DNA of 42,914 nucleotides, taken from contig CAMBEP010000042.1 of NCBI GenBank assembly GCA_945865635.1, forward strand, positions 1 through 42,914. Direction: 5' to 3'. A program made the translations under genes and the position numbers. Of this stretch, positions 1 to 9,569 are shown one piece after another (within the stretch, counting starts at the first letter, position 1; each line of letters starts with the position of its first letter). This stretch comes from Candidatus Kuenenia stuttgartensis. GTDB lineage: Bacteria; Planctomycetota; Planctomycetia; Isosphaerales; Isosphaeraceae. The notes under the pieces were generated by a model. The model saw only the letters and a program-made list of their open reading frames with translations, had not been told where the DNA came from and made no database searches.

Positions 1-1
1 T

Positions 2-2047
2 GATGGCGGTTTTGCGGCGGAGAAGGGCGGTTTGTCGTCGGTTGGTTCGACGAATTCTGCGGTGAGGGTTTTGAAGCACGTTGGCGGGTCGATACCCAAT
101 GTTGTGAAGGCCGTGGCTTATGTGCGGTCGTGTTTTGTGGCGGGAGAGAACGCAACCGGAGCCATTGCATCGGTGCCCGGCGGCAAGGCGGACCTGATGA
201 CCACATGCGTTGGCCTTCTGGCGTGGGGCGACCTTCAGATTGAGCCTGGCACAGAGGTTCCTGCGGCTCTGAAGTATCTGGCTGAGAATGCAAAAACGTA
301 TGAAGAGGTGCGGATGTCGATTGCGGCCTTTGAGGCTGTGAAGATGTCGGACAAGGCGGTCTTTGCGAAATGGACGAGTCAGCTTGAGGCGATGGCCAAC
401 CCGGATGGAACCTTTGGCGAAGGCGACCGTGCGGCATTCGCGACGGGCGGAACGATTGCAGCCTTTCTGCGAATGGGTTTGCCCGTGCACGATGCCCGCC
501 GGATCCTGACAAAAGACCTGATCTTAAAGGCCCAGAAGGCCGATGGCGGGTGGTCCGACAAGGCTGGAGCCAATGGCGATTTTGGTTCCACCTATCGCAT
601 CATGCGCTGCATGTTCATGCTGCATGAAAAGCCCGACCTGAAGAGGCTTTACCAGTTCATCGACGACCGCCGCACCGAGACCGGCCTTTATGCAGCGGCC
701 CCGGGTGAAAAAGGGAATCTGGGCAGCACGTATACTGCCACAATTCTGCTGTGGTGGGCCCGTCAGCTTGAGAATCTAGAGCCTGCTCCGGAACTGGCCG
801 GTTTCACTCCGCTTTTCAATGGCGTCGACCTGAGCGGCTGGAACGGCGATAAAACGGTCTGGAATACGGACGATGGCCAGCTCATTGGCGCATCATCAAC
901 GGGCCTTGCAAAGAACAATTTTCTTGCCAGCGACGAATCGTTTCAGGATTTCATCCTGAAATTTGCAAGCAAACTCAAGGATGGTCAGGGCAATAGCGGA
1001 ATGCAGTTTCGCAGCGAGCGCGGCACGGGCAGCCTGGCCCACGAAATGATTGGCTATCAGGCAGATCTTGGCGAGCGATACTGGGGCTGCCTGTATGATG
1101 AATCGCGCCGCAACAAGGTTCTTGTTCAGGCCCCGGAATCGATCATGAAACGGATCGATCCGGCGGGCTGGAATAGTTACACGATTCGCTGCCTTGGCCC
1201 TCAGAGCACTCTATCGATGAACGGATCGGTCACCGCGAATTACCGGGAAACCGACGAAGCGATCCCGCTGGAAGGGCACTTTGCCGCGCAGGTACACAGT
1301 GGCAAGGGTCCGTTTGAAATTCGATACAAGGATATCATGATCCAGCGGCTGCCCCGGCCCGAGGTGCGTCCGGCGGAAGCCGAGCAGAAGCCGGGCTTTC
1401 AGCTCCGAACACTTCAGACACCGGGGCATGGCAACCGGAAATACACCCTCTTCTTGCCAGCCAATTACGCTGAGGCCAAAAGCCTTCCGACGATCCTGTT
1501 TTTACATGGGTCAGGCGAACGCGGCTCGGATGGCATTGTCTCTGCCCAAATTGGGCTCGGGGCTGCCGTGCTCGCCCGCCAGGCCGATTTTCCGGCGATT
1601 GTGATCTTCGCTCAGGCCCGCGAAAGCTGGGCGGCTGACAAGCCCGACGCGCAGGCCGCTCTGGCCACGCTTGATGAAGTGGCCGCCCGCTTCAAGGTTG
1701 ATCCCAATCGGGTCATTCTGACTGGCCTCTCCATGGGGGGCAGGGGTGCCTGGGAAATTGCCGCCGCCAATCGGAATCGATTCTCGTGTGTGGTCCCCAT
1801 CTGTAGCCCTGCACGCCTGGAAACGGCCAATAGTCTGAAATCGATACCGCTTTGGTCCATTGTCGGCGATAAGGATCGGGTCGAGACCGTAAGGTCCATG
1901 CGTGCCATGACTGCCAAGCTTATGGAAGAAGGCTCAAATGCTCGCTATTCCGAATATCGGGGAGTAGGGCATAATAGTTGGGATCGTGCCTATAATGAAC
2001 CAGAGCTGCTCGACTGGATGCTCGCCCAGAAACGCAATGGCTCTTGA
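2..2047 (+). CDS. Secreted-type fusion: prenyltransferase-like repeats + DUF1080 + esterase (5' partial)
   Basis: The reading frame is open to the left edge, so the N-terminus, including any signal peptide, is missing; 681 residues are visible. Three parts are seen. Up to about base 770 there are alpha/alpha-barrel repeats of the prenyltransferase/terpenoid-cyclase type (DGGF, ADGGWSD, GNLGSTYTA). From about 800 to 1365 there is a DUF1080 (3-keto-disaccharide hydrolase, LamG-like) domain, opening with FTPLFNGVDLSGW. From about 1410 to the end there is an alpha/beta-hydrolase of the esterase/phospholipase type with oxyanion segment FLHGSGERG, nucleophile GLSMGG (Ser codon at 1730), acid in VGDKD and His in GVGHNSW. 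Each domain is common in planctomycete secreted proteins, where DUF1080 is linked to polysaccharide breakdown. Joining all three suggests an extracellular enzyme that removes esters from, or binds, complex glycans; the substrate is not evident. Confidence 0.75.
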   Translation, partial: DGGFAAEKGGLSSVGSTNSAVRVLKHVGGSIPNVVKAVAYVRSCFVAGENATGAIASVPGGKADLMTTCVGLLAWGDLQIEPGTEVPAALKYLAENAKTYEEVRMSIAAFEAVKMSDKAVFAKWTSQLEAMANPDGTFGEGDRAAFATGGTIAAFLRMGLPVHDARRILTKDLILKAQKADGGWSDKAGANGDFGSTYRIMRCMFMLHEKPDLKRLYQFIDDRRTETGLYAAAPGEKGNLGSTYTATILLWWARQLENLEPAPELAGFTPLFNGVDLSGWNGDKTVWNTDDGQLIGASSTGLAKNNFLASDESFQDFILKFASKLKDGQGNSGMQFRSERGTGSLAHEMIGYQADLGERYWGCLYDESRRNKVLVQAPESIMKRIDPAGWNSYTIRCLGPQSTLSMNGSVTANYRETDEAIPLEGHFAAQVHSGKGPFEIRYKDIMIQRLPRPEVRPAEAEQKPGFQLRTLQTPGHGNRKYTLFLPANYAEAKSLPTILFLHGSGERGSDGIVSAQIGLGAAVLARQADFPAIVIFAQARESWAADKPDAQAALATLDEVAARFKVDPNRVILTGLSMGGRGAWEIAAANRNRFSCVVPICSPARLETANSLKSIPLWSIVGDKDRVETVRSMRAMTAKLMEEGSNARYSEYRGVGHNSWDRAYNEPELLDWMLAQKRNGS

Positions 2048-2124
2048 CTAAATGCTGGTTCGTACCCGTCTGCGTCATAATTCCGGTCTGTGACTACGGC
2101 CTTTCCTGGAAATCGTTGGAAATC

Positions 2125-3945
2125 ATGACTTACAATCGTAATTCGAAATTCTCGAACCGACCTTTTCTGAGTCAGACCAGCCTGCTTCTCATGATATCAT
2201 TCCTCTTGTCAAACGCTCTTGGGGCCATCGCTGAAGAGCATTTTCCCGTCAAGTGGAGCGAATCAGGCAAGGAGCGATCAGGCCGCTTGCAGCTTTCAGA
2301 CCAAGGCCGCTCGCTCTCACTGGTGAGCAGTGATCAAAAGCCGGACGTGCTCAAACCTGGTCAGGTGCTTCAGGTCGATCAGGGCCAGCCAGGCCCTGGG
2401 GCACCCAGGCCAGAGGTTCGGGAATCGCCCGGCAGGGCGATTGCAATTCTTGGATTTCAAGAGCGTCTGACCGGCCAGTTTCAATCCTTTCAGGTCAATA
2501 ATGCCGTCCGATGGATTCTGCCGGGAGCCACTGCGGCTTTAGACTGGCCCGCCGGGTCGGTCTTTGCCTGGGCCTTTCATCCCTCGGTGAGTGTGCTTTT
2601 GTTTGAAAACTTTGAACGGGCCGATTTTCCGGGTGCCGTAGTGTCGCCTTATCCGAATGCACCCGATGGCCAGCGTGTCCTGCCAGTGAGTGCAGGATTT
2701 AAATCCGGCGGAGTCGATCAAGCCCAGTCAAATTCTGAATCAAGATTGATTCAGATTGCATTTTACGAACCGGCAGCACCCGGCGTTTCCAATTCCATGA
2801 CCTTAAAAATCGAGAGCGATGCCCAAGGCCTTCGCTCTAGGTCCATCGTCTTGAAATCCTCGGCTGAAACATCGCAATGGTCGATTGAAATGGAGGGCAA
2901 GGAATCGCTTGCCCGCACGCCCATATCAAGAGTCGCAGGCTGGCACTGGCTGAGTCTGTCGATCGAGCCTGACCGCACCAGAATCACAATCGATGAATCG
3001 GTTCTGGCAGATTCGCGAACCAGTTGGTTTGGCGGAGCATCGCTAACCGGAATGGAAATCCGTGGCGACCAGAATTCCGGGATCATGATCGACTCGGTCG
3101 GGATCTATCAATACGACACCATCAAGGCACCAGCCCAGCGACCATTGACAGAGGACCTGATTCAAATGGGCGGAGGGCATGAATTTCTTGGTTCCCTAGA
3201 TCTATCGGAACTGTCCCCTTTCCTGATTCGTGCATTTCTCCCGAGCATCAGCAGCCCCTCTGCCAAATGGGTTCAGGGGCCGGTTGTTCGGGTCACATTT
3301 CAGAGCTCGGGCACAAGCCTTTGGAGACCTAATTCCGATGCCGGTTATCTGCATGGTCTTGGCCTGTTGAAATCGCCAGGCAATGGTCTGGATTGCGTCG
3401 AAGGTGCAATTGGCGAAATGAATGAGGCCCAAATTCGCCTCGATTTGTCGCAGGGGGGATTCATTCGCATAGCCCGTAGCCAATGTCTCTCAATCGAGCC
3501 CGTCCTGGCGAGAGGTTTGAAAGTCATCGACGCCCGACCTCACCACCTGGGGGATGAAACCGACCTGAAAGTCATTCCTCCGGAGCCGGAGGGTGGCCGC
3601 CTGGCGATTGCATTTGAAAGCACAGACGCAGAATCAAAATATCAGACAGATTTGGCGATCGATGTTTTGCAGGCTCTGGGTGCGAATATCTCTCCCTTTG
3701 TCGAGTCAATCAAGCGTGGAGAACTCGTCACGGAAGTCTGGCTCAATCAGGTGAATCTGGGTACGCTCAACAGTCAGATTAAGGATCGAAACGAAACTCC
3801 CCAGCGGATCACGTTCCCGATTCTGGCAAATCTCTTGAAATCGGGCGGGAACCAGTTGGAATTTCGCCAGAAAGGGAGAATCAATGAGCCGGATTATCTT
3901 GACGATCTCAGTATTCTGGGTGTCCGATTGTACCGAAAAGACTGA
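2125..3945 (+). CDS. Secreted protein with LamG-like region, unknown function
   Basis: This 606-residue protein is not recognised as a named family. ATG 2125 is chosen because it opens a plausible signal peptide: a short basic start (TYNRNSKF), a hydrophobic stretch (LLLMISFLLSNALGAIA) and cleavage before EEHF. A frame-open TTG lies 81 bases upstream, overlapping the previous stop, and is less likely. The middle (about residues 150-330) looks like a concanavalin/LamG beta-sandwich (WSIEMEGKE, GWHWLSLSIEPDRTRITID, SGIMIDSVGIYQYD). The last 90 residues look like another beta-sandwich of the carbohydrate-binding type. No catalytic motif is visible. It follows the DUF1080 fusion by 77 bases in the same direction, so both are probably exported together for work on glycans or as cell-surface proteins. 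The gene ends inside a terminator-like inverted repeat. Confidence 0.6.
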   Translation: MTYNRNSKFSNRPFLSQTSLLLMISFLLSNALGAIAEEHFPVKWSESGKERSGRLQLSDQGRSLSLVSSDQKPDVLKPGQVLQVDQGQPGPGAPRPEVRESPGRAIAILGFQERLTGQFQSFQVNNAVRWILPGATAALDWPAGSVFAWAFHPSVSVLLFENFERADFPGAVVSPYPNAPDGQRVLPVSAGFKSGGVDQAQSNSESRLIQIAFYEPAAPGVSNSMTLKIESDAQGLRSRSIVLKSSAETSQWSIEMEGKESLARTPISRVAGWHWLSLSIEPDRTRITIDESVLADSRTSWFGGASLTGMEIRGDQNSGIMIDSVGIYQYDTIKAPAQRPLTEDLIQMGGGHEFLGSLDLSELSPFLIRAFLPSISSPSAKWVQGPVVRVTFQSSGTSLWRPNSDAGYLHGLGLLKSPGNGLDCVEGAIGEMNEAQIRLDLSQGGFIRIARSQCLSIEPVLARGLKVIDARPHHLGDETDLKVIPPEPEGGRLAIAFESTDAESKYQTDLAIDVLQALGANISPFVESIKRGELVTEVWLNQVNLGTLNSQIKDRNETPQRITFPILANLLKSGGNQLEFRQKGRINEPDYLDDLSILGVRLYRKD

Positions 3946-4006
3946 CCTGAACGCCTTTTTTTTTCCTGATTGCAACTCACCCTGGTGCAATTCTTTTCAG
4001 GTCAGT
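3941..4006. terminator. Inverted repeat shared by two convergent genes
   Basis: An 11-base perfect inverted repeat, ACTGACCTGAA at 3941-3951 and TTCAGGTCAGT at 3996-4006, encloses a run of ten T (about 3955-3964) and a smaller ATTGCA/TGCAAT pair. It covers the stop codons of both convergent genes (TGA at 3943-3945 and, on the other strand, at 3999-3997). It probably acts as a terminator; the long loop makes it less than canonical. Confidence 0.5.
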
Positions 4007-4695
4007 TCCGGGCCGGTTGCGTGGATTAGCTCCGGGCCATCGTTCAGAGGGCTGTTGACCTGATTGCTGACGGGCCTGGCTTTCAGCAATCCGTCGTAGG
4101 CTGGTTTTAATAGCGATTGTAATTGACTTGAATCCGGGGGCGCCGTGTTGAGCCATTCCCGGATTCCAGTTTCATCCAAAATCACAGGCATTCTTTCGTG
4201 CAATTGGCTCATCAACCGATTCGCCGTTGTTGTGAGGATGGTGCAGGTCTCCAAAGGGCCGCTGCCGTCCTTGTCCCAACTCTCCCACAAGCCCGCCAAG
4301 GCCATCGGCTGCCGCTCCGGGCGATGAATCCAATAGGGCTGCCTGATTTTCGAGCCGGGGGATTGGTGCCATTCATAAAAGCCGTCGATCGGGATAATGC
4401 AACGACGATATTTAAACGCAGCACGAAATGATGGCTTTTCCGCCACCGTTTCGCTGCGGGCATTGATCATTCGCGAGCCGATCTTGATATCATCTGCCCA
4501 GAATGGAACCAGCCCCCATCGCAAGAGAACGGGGATGGGGCGGGGGTGATCCGGGTCGGCACGAATGGCAAGCACGGGCTGGGTTGGCGCAATATTGAAG
4601 CGGGAGGGGATCCCTGCGTTCAGAAATTCGATGTCAAAGTCAATCAGGTCAAGAAGATCAGAGACCTTTGATGCCAGTGTGATTCGGCCACACAT
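3997..4695 (-). CDS. SRAP domain protein (YedK/HMCES family)
   Basis: At 232 residues it has the normal size of bacterial SRAP proteins. It begins MCGR; the Cys at position 2 is the catalytic residue that, after Met removal, forms a thiazolidine cross-link with abasic sites in single-stranded DNA. Other family motifs are present: RFNIAPTQ, NARSETV followed by FRAAFKYRRCIIPIDGFYEW, and TILTTTANRLMSQLHERMPVIL, which holds the conserved His. The family protects abasic sites and often lies in SOS-linked gene pairs, but no such partner is next to it here. It converges with the secreted-protein gene and stands alone on this strand, 70 bases downstream of the next leftward-gene end. Confidence 0.93.
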   Translation of the reverse strand: MCGRITLASKVSDLLDLIDFDIEFLNAGIPSRFNIAPTQPVLAIRADPDHPRPIPVLLRWGLVPFWADDIKIGSRMINARSETVAEKPSFRAAFKYRRCIIPIDGFYEWHQSPGSKIRQPYWIHRPERQPMALAGLWESWDKDGSGPLETCTILTTTANRLMSQLHERMPVILDETGIREWLNTAPPDSSQLQSLLKPAYDGLLKARPVSNQVNSPLNDGPELIHATGPELT

Positions 4696-4765
4696 TGCCA
4701 GATTGCTCCTGAATGCAATTCAAAATGCAAAAGACCGCCGATCGTTCCCCAAAAAAAGGCCGATC

Positions 4766-6040
4766 TTACTGACCCAAGTACGGCAAGACGTAAGGCCCTT
4801 TGGGAATGACGGCCACTGTGCAATCCGAACCATATTCTGCCAGACTTGCACTCAGGGCCGATTCCACGGAGGGTGCCGATTCGACAAAAAGGCTGTTGAT
4901 CGTCTCGGCGGGAAGGCCGTCGGTCACAAACTTGACTTTCACCTTGCGCCGCACCTTGGCAAGCTCTTCCACCTGCCATTGATCCATGACAAAGTAGTCC
5001 TGGCCCAGAATTCGGGTCATGAATTGGTCAAGATCGATATTCTCTTTAAACAGAGATTGAAATTCAGGGCTCCCGATCCCCTCCTTCAGGCCGGCTGCAA
5101 TAATGATGGTGCCGCCCTGTTTGACGATCGGAAGGGCGCCCGTCAAGCCTTTGACCGCCTGATAAAAGGTTGTGTCAAGCGGATATCCCGCCGAGCTGGT
5201 CACGACGATATCCACGGCCTCGTCGACTCGGACCTTCACGATATTCTCAACAAATCTGACCCCTTCATGAAACGCGTCGATCATATCGCCGGCATGAACC
5301 GAGGTTATCTGACGGCTGGCGTTGATGGTGACATTCACAATGAAATCGCAGCCGGCCAATAATGCAATTTTGGTGTTTTCCTCGTGTACTGGATTGCCCT
5401 CGAGGAATCCGCAGTCGGCCTTGGGGTGCTCCAGAAGGCTGGGCCCGTGCCAGATCCGGACCGTTTCCAAAGCCGCCAGGCCGGGACAGATCAACTTGCG
5501 GCCACCCGAATAGCCGGCCATGAGGTGGGGCTCGATCAGACCCATCGTGATTTTCAGGTCGGCCTGAACATAGCGCGTGTCGATCCAGGCGGGAATGCCA
5601 CGATCGGTTGTGCCAAGGTAGGAGTGCTCCTCAAGCCGTGTTCCGTAATGGTCTTCAATACGATAGCTGGAAACAATCTCGGGGCCAAGCATTTCAATCC
5701 GTTCGGCCTCGGTCGACGGCCTGTGCATGCCCGTTGCCACAAGAAAGAAGATTTCAGAGCGGGCAATGCCAGCGTTTTCCAGAATCGGCAGCATGGCTTC
5801 TGCAATCGTTTTGTTAGGAACCGGCCGGGTGATGTCGCAAATGACAATGCAACACGACGTTCGGCCCTTTGCAAGCTCTGCCAGGGGAGCAGTGCCAGTC
5901 GGTGCGGCGAGTTTGGCGGCGATCACTTTGGCAGGATCTGTGATCGGTGTTGCAGCGTGAATTTCCAGAGGCCCGACCACGTTTGTGTGATTGATTTCCA
6001 CGTCAAGGCCGCTACGGTCATATGCCAGTGTCGCGCGCAT
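4766..6040 (-). CDS. larA: LarA-family nickel-dependent racemase/epimerase
   Basis: This is 424 residues from ATG 6040, the usual length; upstream in-frame starts would add a poorly conserved 37-residue tail. The key residues of lactate racemase LarA are present: Asp and Arg in CDITRPVPN, His in ATGMHRPST, His and Lys in [19 protein letters not shown], His in RIWHGPS, Lys in YQAVKG and Trp in DQWQVE. In the known enzyme these bind the nickel-pincer nucleotide cofactor and the substrate. The family includes racemases and epimerases for many 2-hydroxy acids, so the substrate is open. The cofactor-making genes larB, larC and larE are not in the window and must be elsewhere for the enzyme to work. 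No direct operon partner: 70 bases separate it from the SRAP gene and 162 from the gene upstream. Confidence 0.85.
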   Translation of the reverse strand: MRATLAYDRSGLDVEINHTNVVGPLEIHAATPITDPAKVIAAKLAAPTGTAPLAELAKGRTSCCIVICDITRPVPNKTIAEAMLPILENAGIARSEIFFLVATGMHRPSTEAERIEMLGPEIVSSYRIEDHYGTRLEEHSYLGTTDRGIPAWIDTRYVQADLKITMGLIEPHLMAGYSGGRKLICPGLAALETVRIWHGPSLLEHPKADCGFLEGNPVHEENTKIALLAGCDFIVNVTINASRQITSVHAGDMIDAFHEGVRFVENIVKVRVDEAVDIVVTSSAGYPLDTTFYQAVKGLTGALPIVKQGGTIIIAAGLKEGIGSPEFQSLFKENIDLDQFMTRILGQDYFVMDQWQVEELAKVRRKVKVKFVTDGLPAETINSLFVESAPSVESALSASLAEYGSDCTVAVIPKGPYVLPYLGQ

Positions 6041-6202
6041 GGTTGGGTCGAGTCCCAGAAAAAAGGGGCCTTCAAGGCTTTGAGCCAGGCCAGGATATAG
6101 TTCGCATATTGGCCTGAAACAGAATTCCAGCCTGCAATGCCTCAAAAGCATTGCATCTGGAACAGGGTTTAAGAATTATACCACGAAATGTCGGGTAGGT
6201 CA

Positions 6203-7228
6203 TCAGTCGGGCAGACGCGTTGTCGCCGGCACCAGAATCATGTCCATCGGTGTGGTGGCCGCATGGGCCTTGCCAAGACTATTGCTATAGAGGTCGGAAT
6301 CAAACTGGCTGATCTTTCGATCCCGAATGAAGCTTGTGTGCCCATCGGCAAAAATCACGTTCTGGCCCAGTCCTCCATGGGTCAGACTATTGCCAGGCTG
6401 GACCTGAAATTTCAGATCCTGGGGCGGGGCGTCGGCAATCAGAGGAACCCTGGCCCGAAACGGATTTACCGATTTCCGCTCAAGATGGCGGATTCCCTGA
6501 GGGCTGGCCAGCCCCGGATGAAACGCATATGCCCCCGAAAGCAGGCTCGAAAGCCTCTGATCCACATCCGGCGAATAATTCTTCAGCTCATTCCAGGCAG
6601 GCAGCTCGCCCACACAGACCTCATCCGAACATCCCGGACACGTCAGAGGGACGGATTTGTCAATGTGGCCCGAATGAAGCAGAAGGGCGATGACGGCACC
6701 CACGGGCAATCGCTTGTCATGAGCCACGGCATTTGGATACATGTTGAAGGAGCTGGAGTATTGTTCCAGACCACGCCAAAGCTGGAGCAGATTGCTTGAA
6801 CACGCCAGATTTGCCGACGAATATTGCGATCGCTGTAAACCAGGAATTGAACCAAAAACAAACGCAAAAAAAACGGATGCCGCCACTGCAATATCTGATA
6901 ATCGCCACGACGGCTTTTCGTGCAAGGCCTCTTGCCATTTGGGCTGCAATCGCCGGTCTGCTTCCACCCGCAATCGCGTTCGTGCGATCAGAGCTGAAGG
7001 AGGGTGAAGCGAATCGTCGTCATGATCCTCATCGTTTAGCAGAAAATAGAGGTTTTGCCGAATCCGGTCCACCTGAAGGTTTCTGGCTTCGGACGGGTCA
7101 TCGGCCGCCGCGTGGAGATGAATCTGGCCTAAATTCCTGGGAGGCTCATCTTCGACAAGCCCCAGGGCAAGGCCAATCAGATCTTCCGACTCATCGTCAT
7201 CATTGGATTGGTCTGAAAACGGTATCAT
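6203..7228 (-). CDS. Putative membrane anti-sigma factor with DUF1559-like tail
   Basis: This 341-residue protein starts at ATG 7228, 4 bases after the stop of the ECF sigma gene, so the two are very likely cotranscribed and coupled. The first 115 residues are acidic and polar (DDDESEDLIG, NDEDHDDDSL) and probably cytoplasmic. One membrane segment follows (about AVAASVFFAFVFGSIPGL). The remainder would be outside and ends like planctomycete DUF1559/pseudopilin-type proteins: SSANLACSSNLLQLWRGLEQYSSSFNMYP near its start and GGLGQNVIFADGHTSFI near its end. A CPGC pair (TCPGCSDEVC) may form a disulfide or bind metal. The sigma-factor neighbour and the topology suggest an anti-sigma or co-sensor role; this is inference, since no classical zinc anti-sigma motif is visible. 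Confidence 0.6.
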   Translation of the reverse strand: MIPFSDQSNDDDESEDLIGLALGLVEDEPPRNLGQIHLHAAADDPSEARNLQVDRIRQNLYFLLNDEDHDDDSLHPPSALIARTRLRVEADRRLQPKWQEALHEKPSWRLSDIAVAASVFFAFVFGSIPGLQRSQYSSANLACSSNLLQLWRGLEQYSSSFNMYPNAVAHDKRLPVGAVIALLLHSGHIDKSVPLTCPGCSDEVCVGELPAWNELKNYSPDVDQRLSSLLSGAYAFHPGLASPQGIRHLERKSVNPFRARVPLIADAPPQDLKFQVQPGNSLTHGGLGQNVIFADGHTSFIRDRKISQFDSDLYSNSLGKAHAATTPMDMILVPATTRLPD

Positions 7229-7232
7229 GGGA

Positions 7233-7907
7233 TCAACTCTCGTCCTCGTTGGAGATGTGGTCAATCCGGGCTTTTTCCGCAATTTTTGAGAGTGCGGAAT
7301 GGAGGCGGGATTTGACCGTACCCACGGGTATTTTTAAGATATCGGCAATTTCACGGTATTTCAGATCCTGATAATAGGCCAGGACCAATGTTTCGCGGAG
7401 CTGTTCCGGCAATGAGTCAATCGTCTTCTTGACCCATTCGCGGCGTTCGTCTGATTGGATGCTCGATAGAGGGTCAAGCTCGTTGCTGGTCAGCATCGCC
7501 TCAAGACCATTCCTAAGGGGCTCGCCATCGGCATCAACACCATGAGCTGAAAGGCTTTGTGCTGGATGACGCCCGGACCTGCGCATAGAGTCAATCGCTT
7601 GATGGTTGGCTATGGCGTAAATCCAGGGCTTCACGGGGCGACCTTCCTCATAAAGATGACGCTTCTGGTGGATTTGCAGAAATGTGTCTTGAAACACATC
7701 GTCAGCCAGAGTCGCATTGCCCAGATATCGAACGAGGTATCGGTAGATCTCGCGCTCGTATCGCGACATGAGAACGGTAAAATCGGAATCCAGGCCTTTG
7801 TCGCGATATCGCAACATCAGGTCGTTGTCCGACAATTCGCCAGCATGAAGCTTTGACGATTGGCTTTCAGACTTTACTACGCTCAGTTTCAAGGTTGTGT
7901 TCGACAA
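7233..7907 (-). CDS. ECF-type RNA polymerase sigma factor
   Basis: This 224-residue protein has both sigma regions. Region 2 reads DSDFTVLMSRYEREIYRYLVRYLG with ADDVFQDTFLQIH and the core-binding/promoter segment PVKPWIYAIANHQAIDSMRR. Region 4 reads LPEQLRETLVLAYYQDLKYREIADILKIPVGTVKSRLHSAL, a helix-turn-helix. It redirects RNA polymerase to a set of stress or surface genes. The start is uncertain: the codon at 7907 is TTG and the first 25 residues are not conserved, so a start further in is possible. It lies 30 bases after the DUF1501 gene stop and 4 bases before the putative anti-sigma gene, giving an operon-like order DUF1549/1553 - DUF1501 - sigma - anti-sigma. Confidence 0.88.
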   Translation of the reverse strand: MSNTTLKLSVVKSESQSSKLHAGELSDNDLMLRYRDKGLDSDFTVLMSRYEREIYRYLVRYLGNATLADDVFQDTFLQIHQKRHLYEEGRPVKPWIYAIANHQAIDSMRRSGRHPAQSLSAHGVDADGEPLRNGLEAMLTSNELDPLSSIQSDERREWVKKTIDSLPEQLRETLVLAYYQDLKYREIADILKIPVGTVKSRLHSALSKIAEKARIDHISNEDES

Positions 7908-7937
7908 AGGGGCCTAAAATTCTAGGAAAAAAGTGTG

Positions 7938-9416
7938 TCACACCAGAATATCGCGAATGACCCGTCCGCCCACATCCGTGAGGCGTTCGTCGCGACCGCT
8001 GTGAAGTGTCGTCAGCTTCTTGTGATCCAGACCCATGCAGTGCAGTATTGTCGCATGAATATCGTTGATGTGGGCCTTGCCTGAGACGGCCTTCAAGCCA
8101 ATCTCATCGGTCGATCCATAAATCTTGCCGCCCTGGGTCCCACCGCCTGCAAACCACATCGTAAAGCCGGTCGCATTGTGGTCCCGACCCCGGCTGCCCG
8201 ACTGGGCCACGGGGGTCCGGCCAAACTCGCCGCCCCAGATGACCAAAGTTTCGTCGAGCATGCCCCGCCGTTTCAAATCGGTCAGAAGGGCCGCAACCGG
8301 CTGATCTGTCAGGCCACACATCTTTTCGTGGTTCGCATTGACATCGTCATGGGCATCCCACTGCATGGCCACCGGCCCTCCGCCGGAATAGAGCTGGACA
8401 AACCGCACGCCCCGTTCCAGTAATCGGCGAGCCACCAGACAGCGACGCCCAAACTCATCGGTCCGGGCCTGGCCTACTCCATAAAGCTTGCGAGTCTCAG
8501 CCGACTCGTTCGACAAATCCACGGCCTCGGGCGCCTCGGTCTGCATCCGGAAGGCCAGCTCATAGCTCGATATCCGGGCTGAAAGCTCGGCATCGCCCGG
8601 CCTAAGCGATTCCTCGTTGAGACCTCGCAGCAGGTCCAAAGTCTTCCTCTGCCGATCCCTCGTAAATTCAGGGCTGGCGGATGCCAAATTCACAATCGGA
8701 TTCGGCCCCGCACGAAAAAGAGTGCCCTGATACGCCGCTGGCAAATATCCGCTTGACCAGCACGGTGCACCGCCCTCAGGCGTCCCCTCAGGCTGGCCCA
8801 TCACCACATAGGCCGGCAGATTCTCAGACTCCGATCCGAGCCCGTAAGTCAACCAACTGCCCAGACTTGGGTGCCCCATGAAAATTCGGCCCGAGTTCAT
8901 CTGATAGTGGGCCGGAGCGTGGATCACACTATCCACCACACAGCTCCTGACCAAAGCGATGTCGTCGGCCAAAGGGTGCATGTTCGGAACAAGATCCGAC
9001 ATGTCCATGCCCGACTCGCCACACTTAAACCACTTCCGCGACGATCCAAGGCAAATCGGGTCGGTCTCAAGAAACTGGCTGTGGATCTTGCCAAAACTCT
9101 CCGGCAGACGCTTCCCGCTCAGCCGGTCAAGCGCAGGCTTGGGGTCGTAAAGCTCAATCTGGCTCGGACCGCCCACCATGAACAGAAAAATACACCGCTT
9201 CGCCTTGCCCGGAAAATGGCCGGGATGGGCCTCCAGTGGATTGGCCAGCGTTGACCCGTCAGCAAGGCTTCGCCCTTCTGTGCCCAAAAGGTGCTGGGCG
9301 GCCAGCCAGCCAAAACCCCCGCCAATCGTCTGAAGAAAATCGCGGCGCGAAGCTTCTCCAGCCAACCCATGGCGATTGCCCATAGGGCCAGGACAACGTT
9401 CTGGTGTGCCTACCAT
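7938..9416 (-). CDS. DUF1501 family protein with Tat signal
   Basis: This is 492 residues from ATG 9416, which has a purine-rich GGGGGAT stretch upstream; a TTG 15 bases earlier is also open. The twin-arginine export signal is clear: [18 protein letters not shown]. The body matches DUF1501 (sulfatase/alkaline-phosphatase-like fold) of planctomycetes: [96 protein letters not shown] and [18 protein letters not shown]. The enzymatic activity of the family is not established. It forms the usual pair with a DUF1549/DUF1553 protein encoded 153 bases upstream on the same strand. Confidence 0.92.
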   Translation of the reverse strand: MVGTPERCPGPMGNRHGLAGEASRRDFLQTIGGGFGWLAAQHLLGTEGRSLADGSTLANPLEAHPGHFPGKAKRCIFLFMVGGPSQIELYDPKPALDRLSGKRLPESFGKIHSQFLETDPICLGSSRKWFKCGESGMDMSDLVPNMHPLADDIALVRSCVVDSVIHAPAHYQMNSGRIFMGHPSLGSWLTYGLGSESENLPAYVVMGQPEGTPEGGAPCWSSGYLPAAYQGTLFRAGPNPIVNLASASPEFTRDRQRKTLDLLRGLNEESLRPGDAELSARISSYELAFRMQTEAPEAVDLSNESAETRKLYGVGQARTDEFGRRCLVARRLLERGVRFVQLYSGGGPVAMQWDAHDDVNANHEKMCGLTDQPVAALLTDLKRRGMLDETLVIWGGEFGRTPVAQSGSRGRDHNATGFTMWFAGGGTQGGKIYGSTDEIGLKAVSGKAHINDIHATILHCMGLDHKKLTTLHSGRDERLTDVGGRVIRDILV

Positions 9417-9569
9417 GGAAAGATCCCCCAATATCTAATTTCAAGCCTTGCGTTGTTCGACCCAACTATCTTATCAGAGATTTGGCCATTTTAGTAGTTC
9501 ATGAACCTCGTCCCAAAGAGATTTCATGAACACGCCTTCCCCAAATTCGCCCGCGAAAAAACGGCCGTC

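Noticed and set aside
4565..5362. 265-codon plus-strand frame over the SRAP/LarA region
   Set aside because: It is antisense to two well-supported genes and has no motif of its own.
7238..7250. TCGTCCTCGTT identical to the tRNA-Asp 3' end
   Set aside because: Eleven bases inside the sigma factor gene on the chromosomal side; explained by coding sequence and chance.
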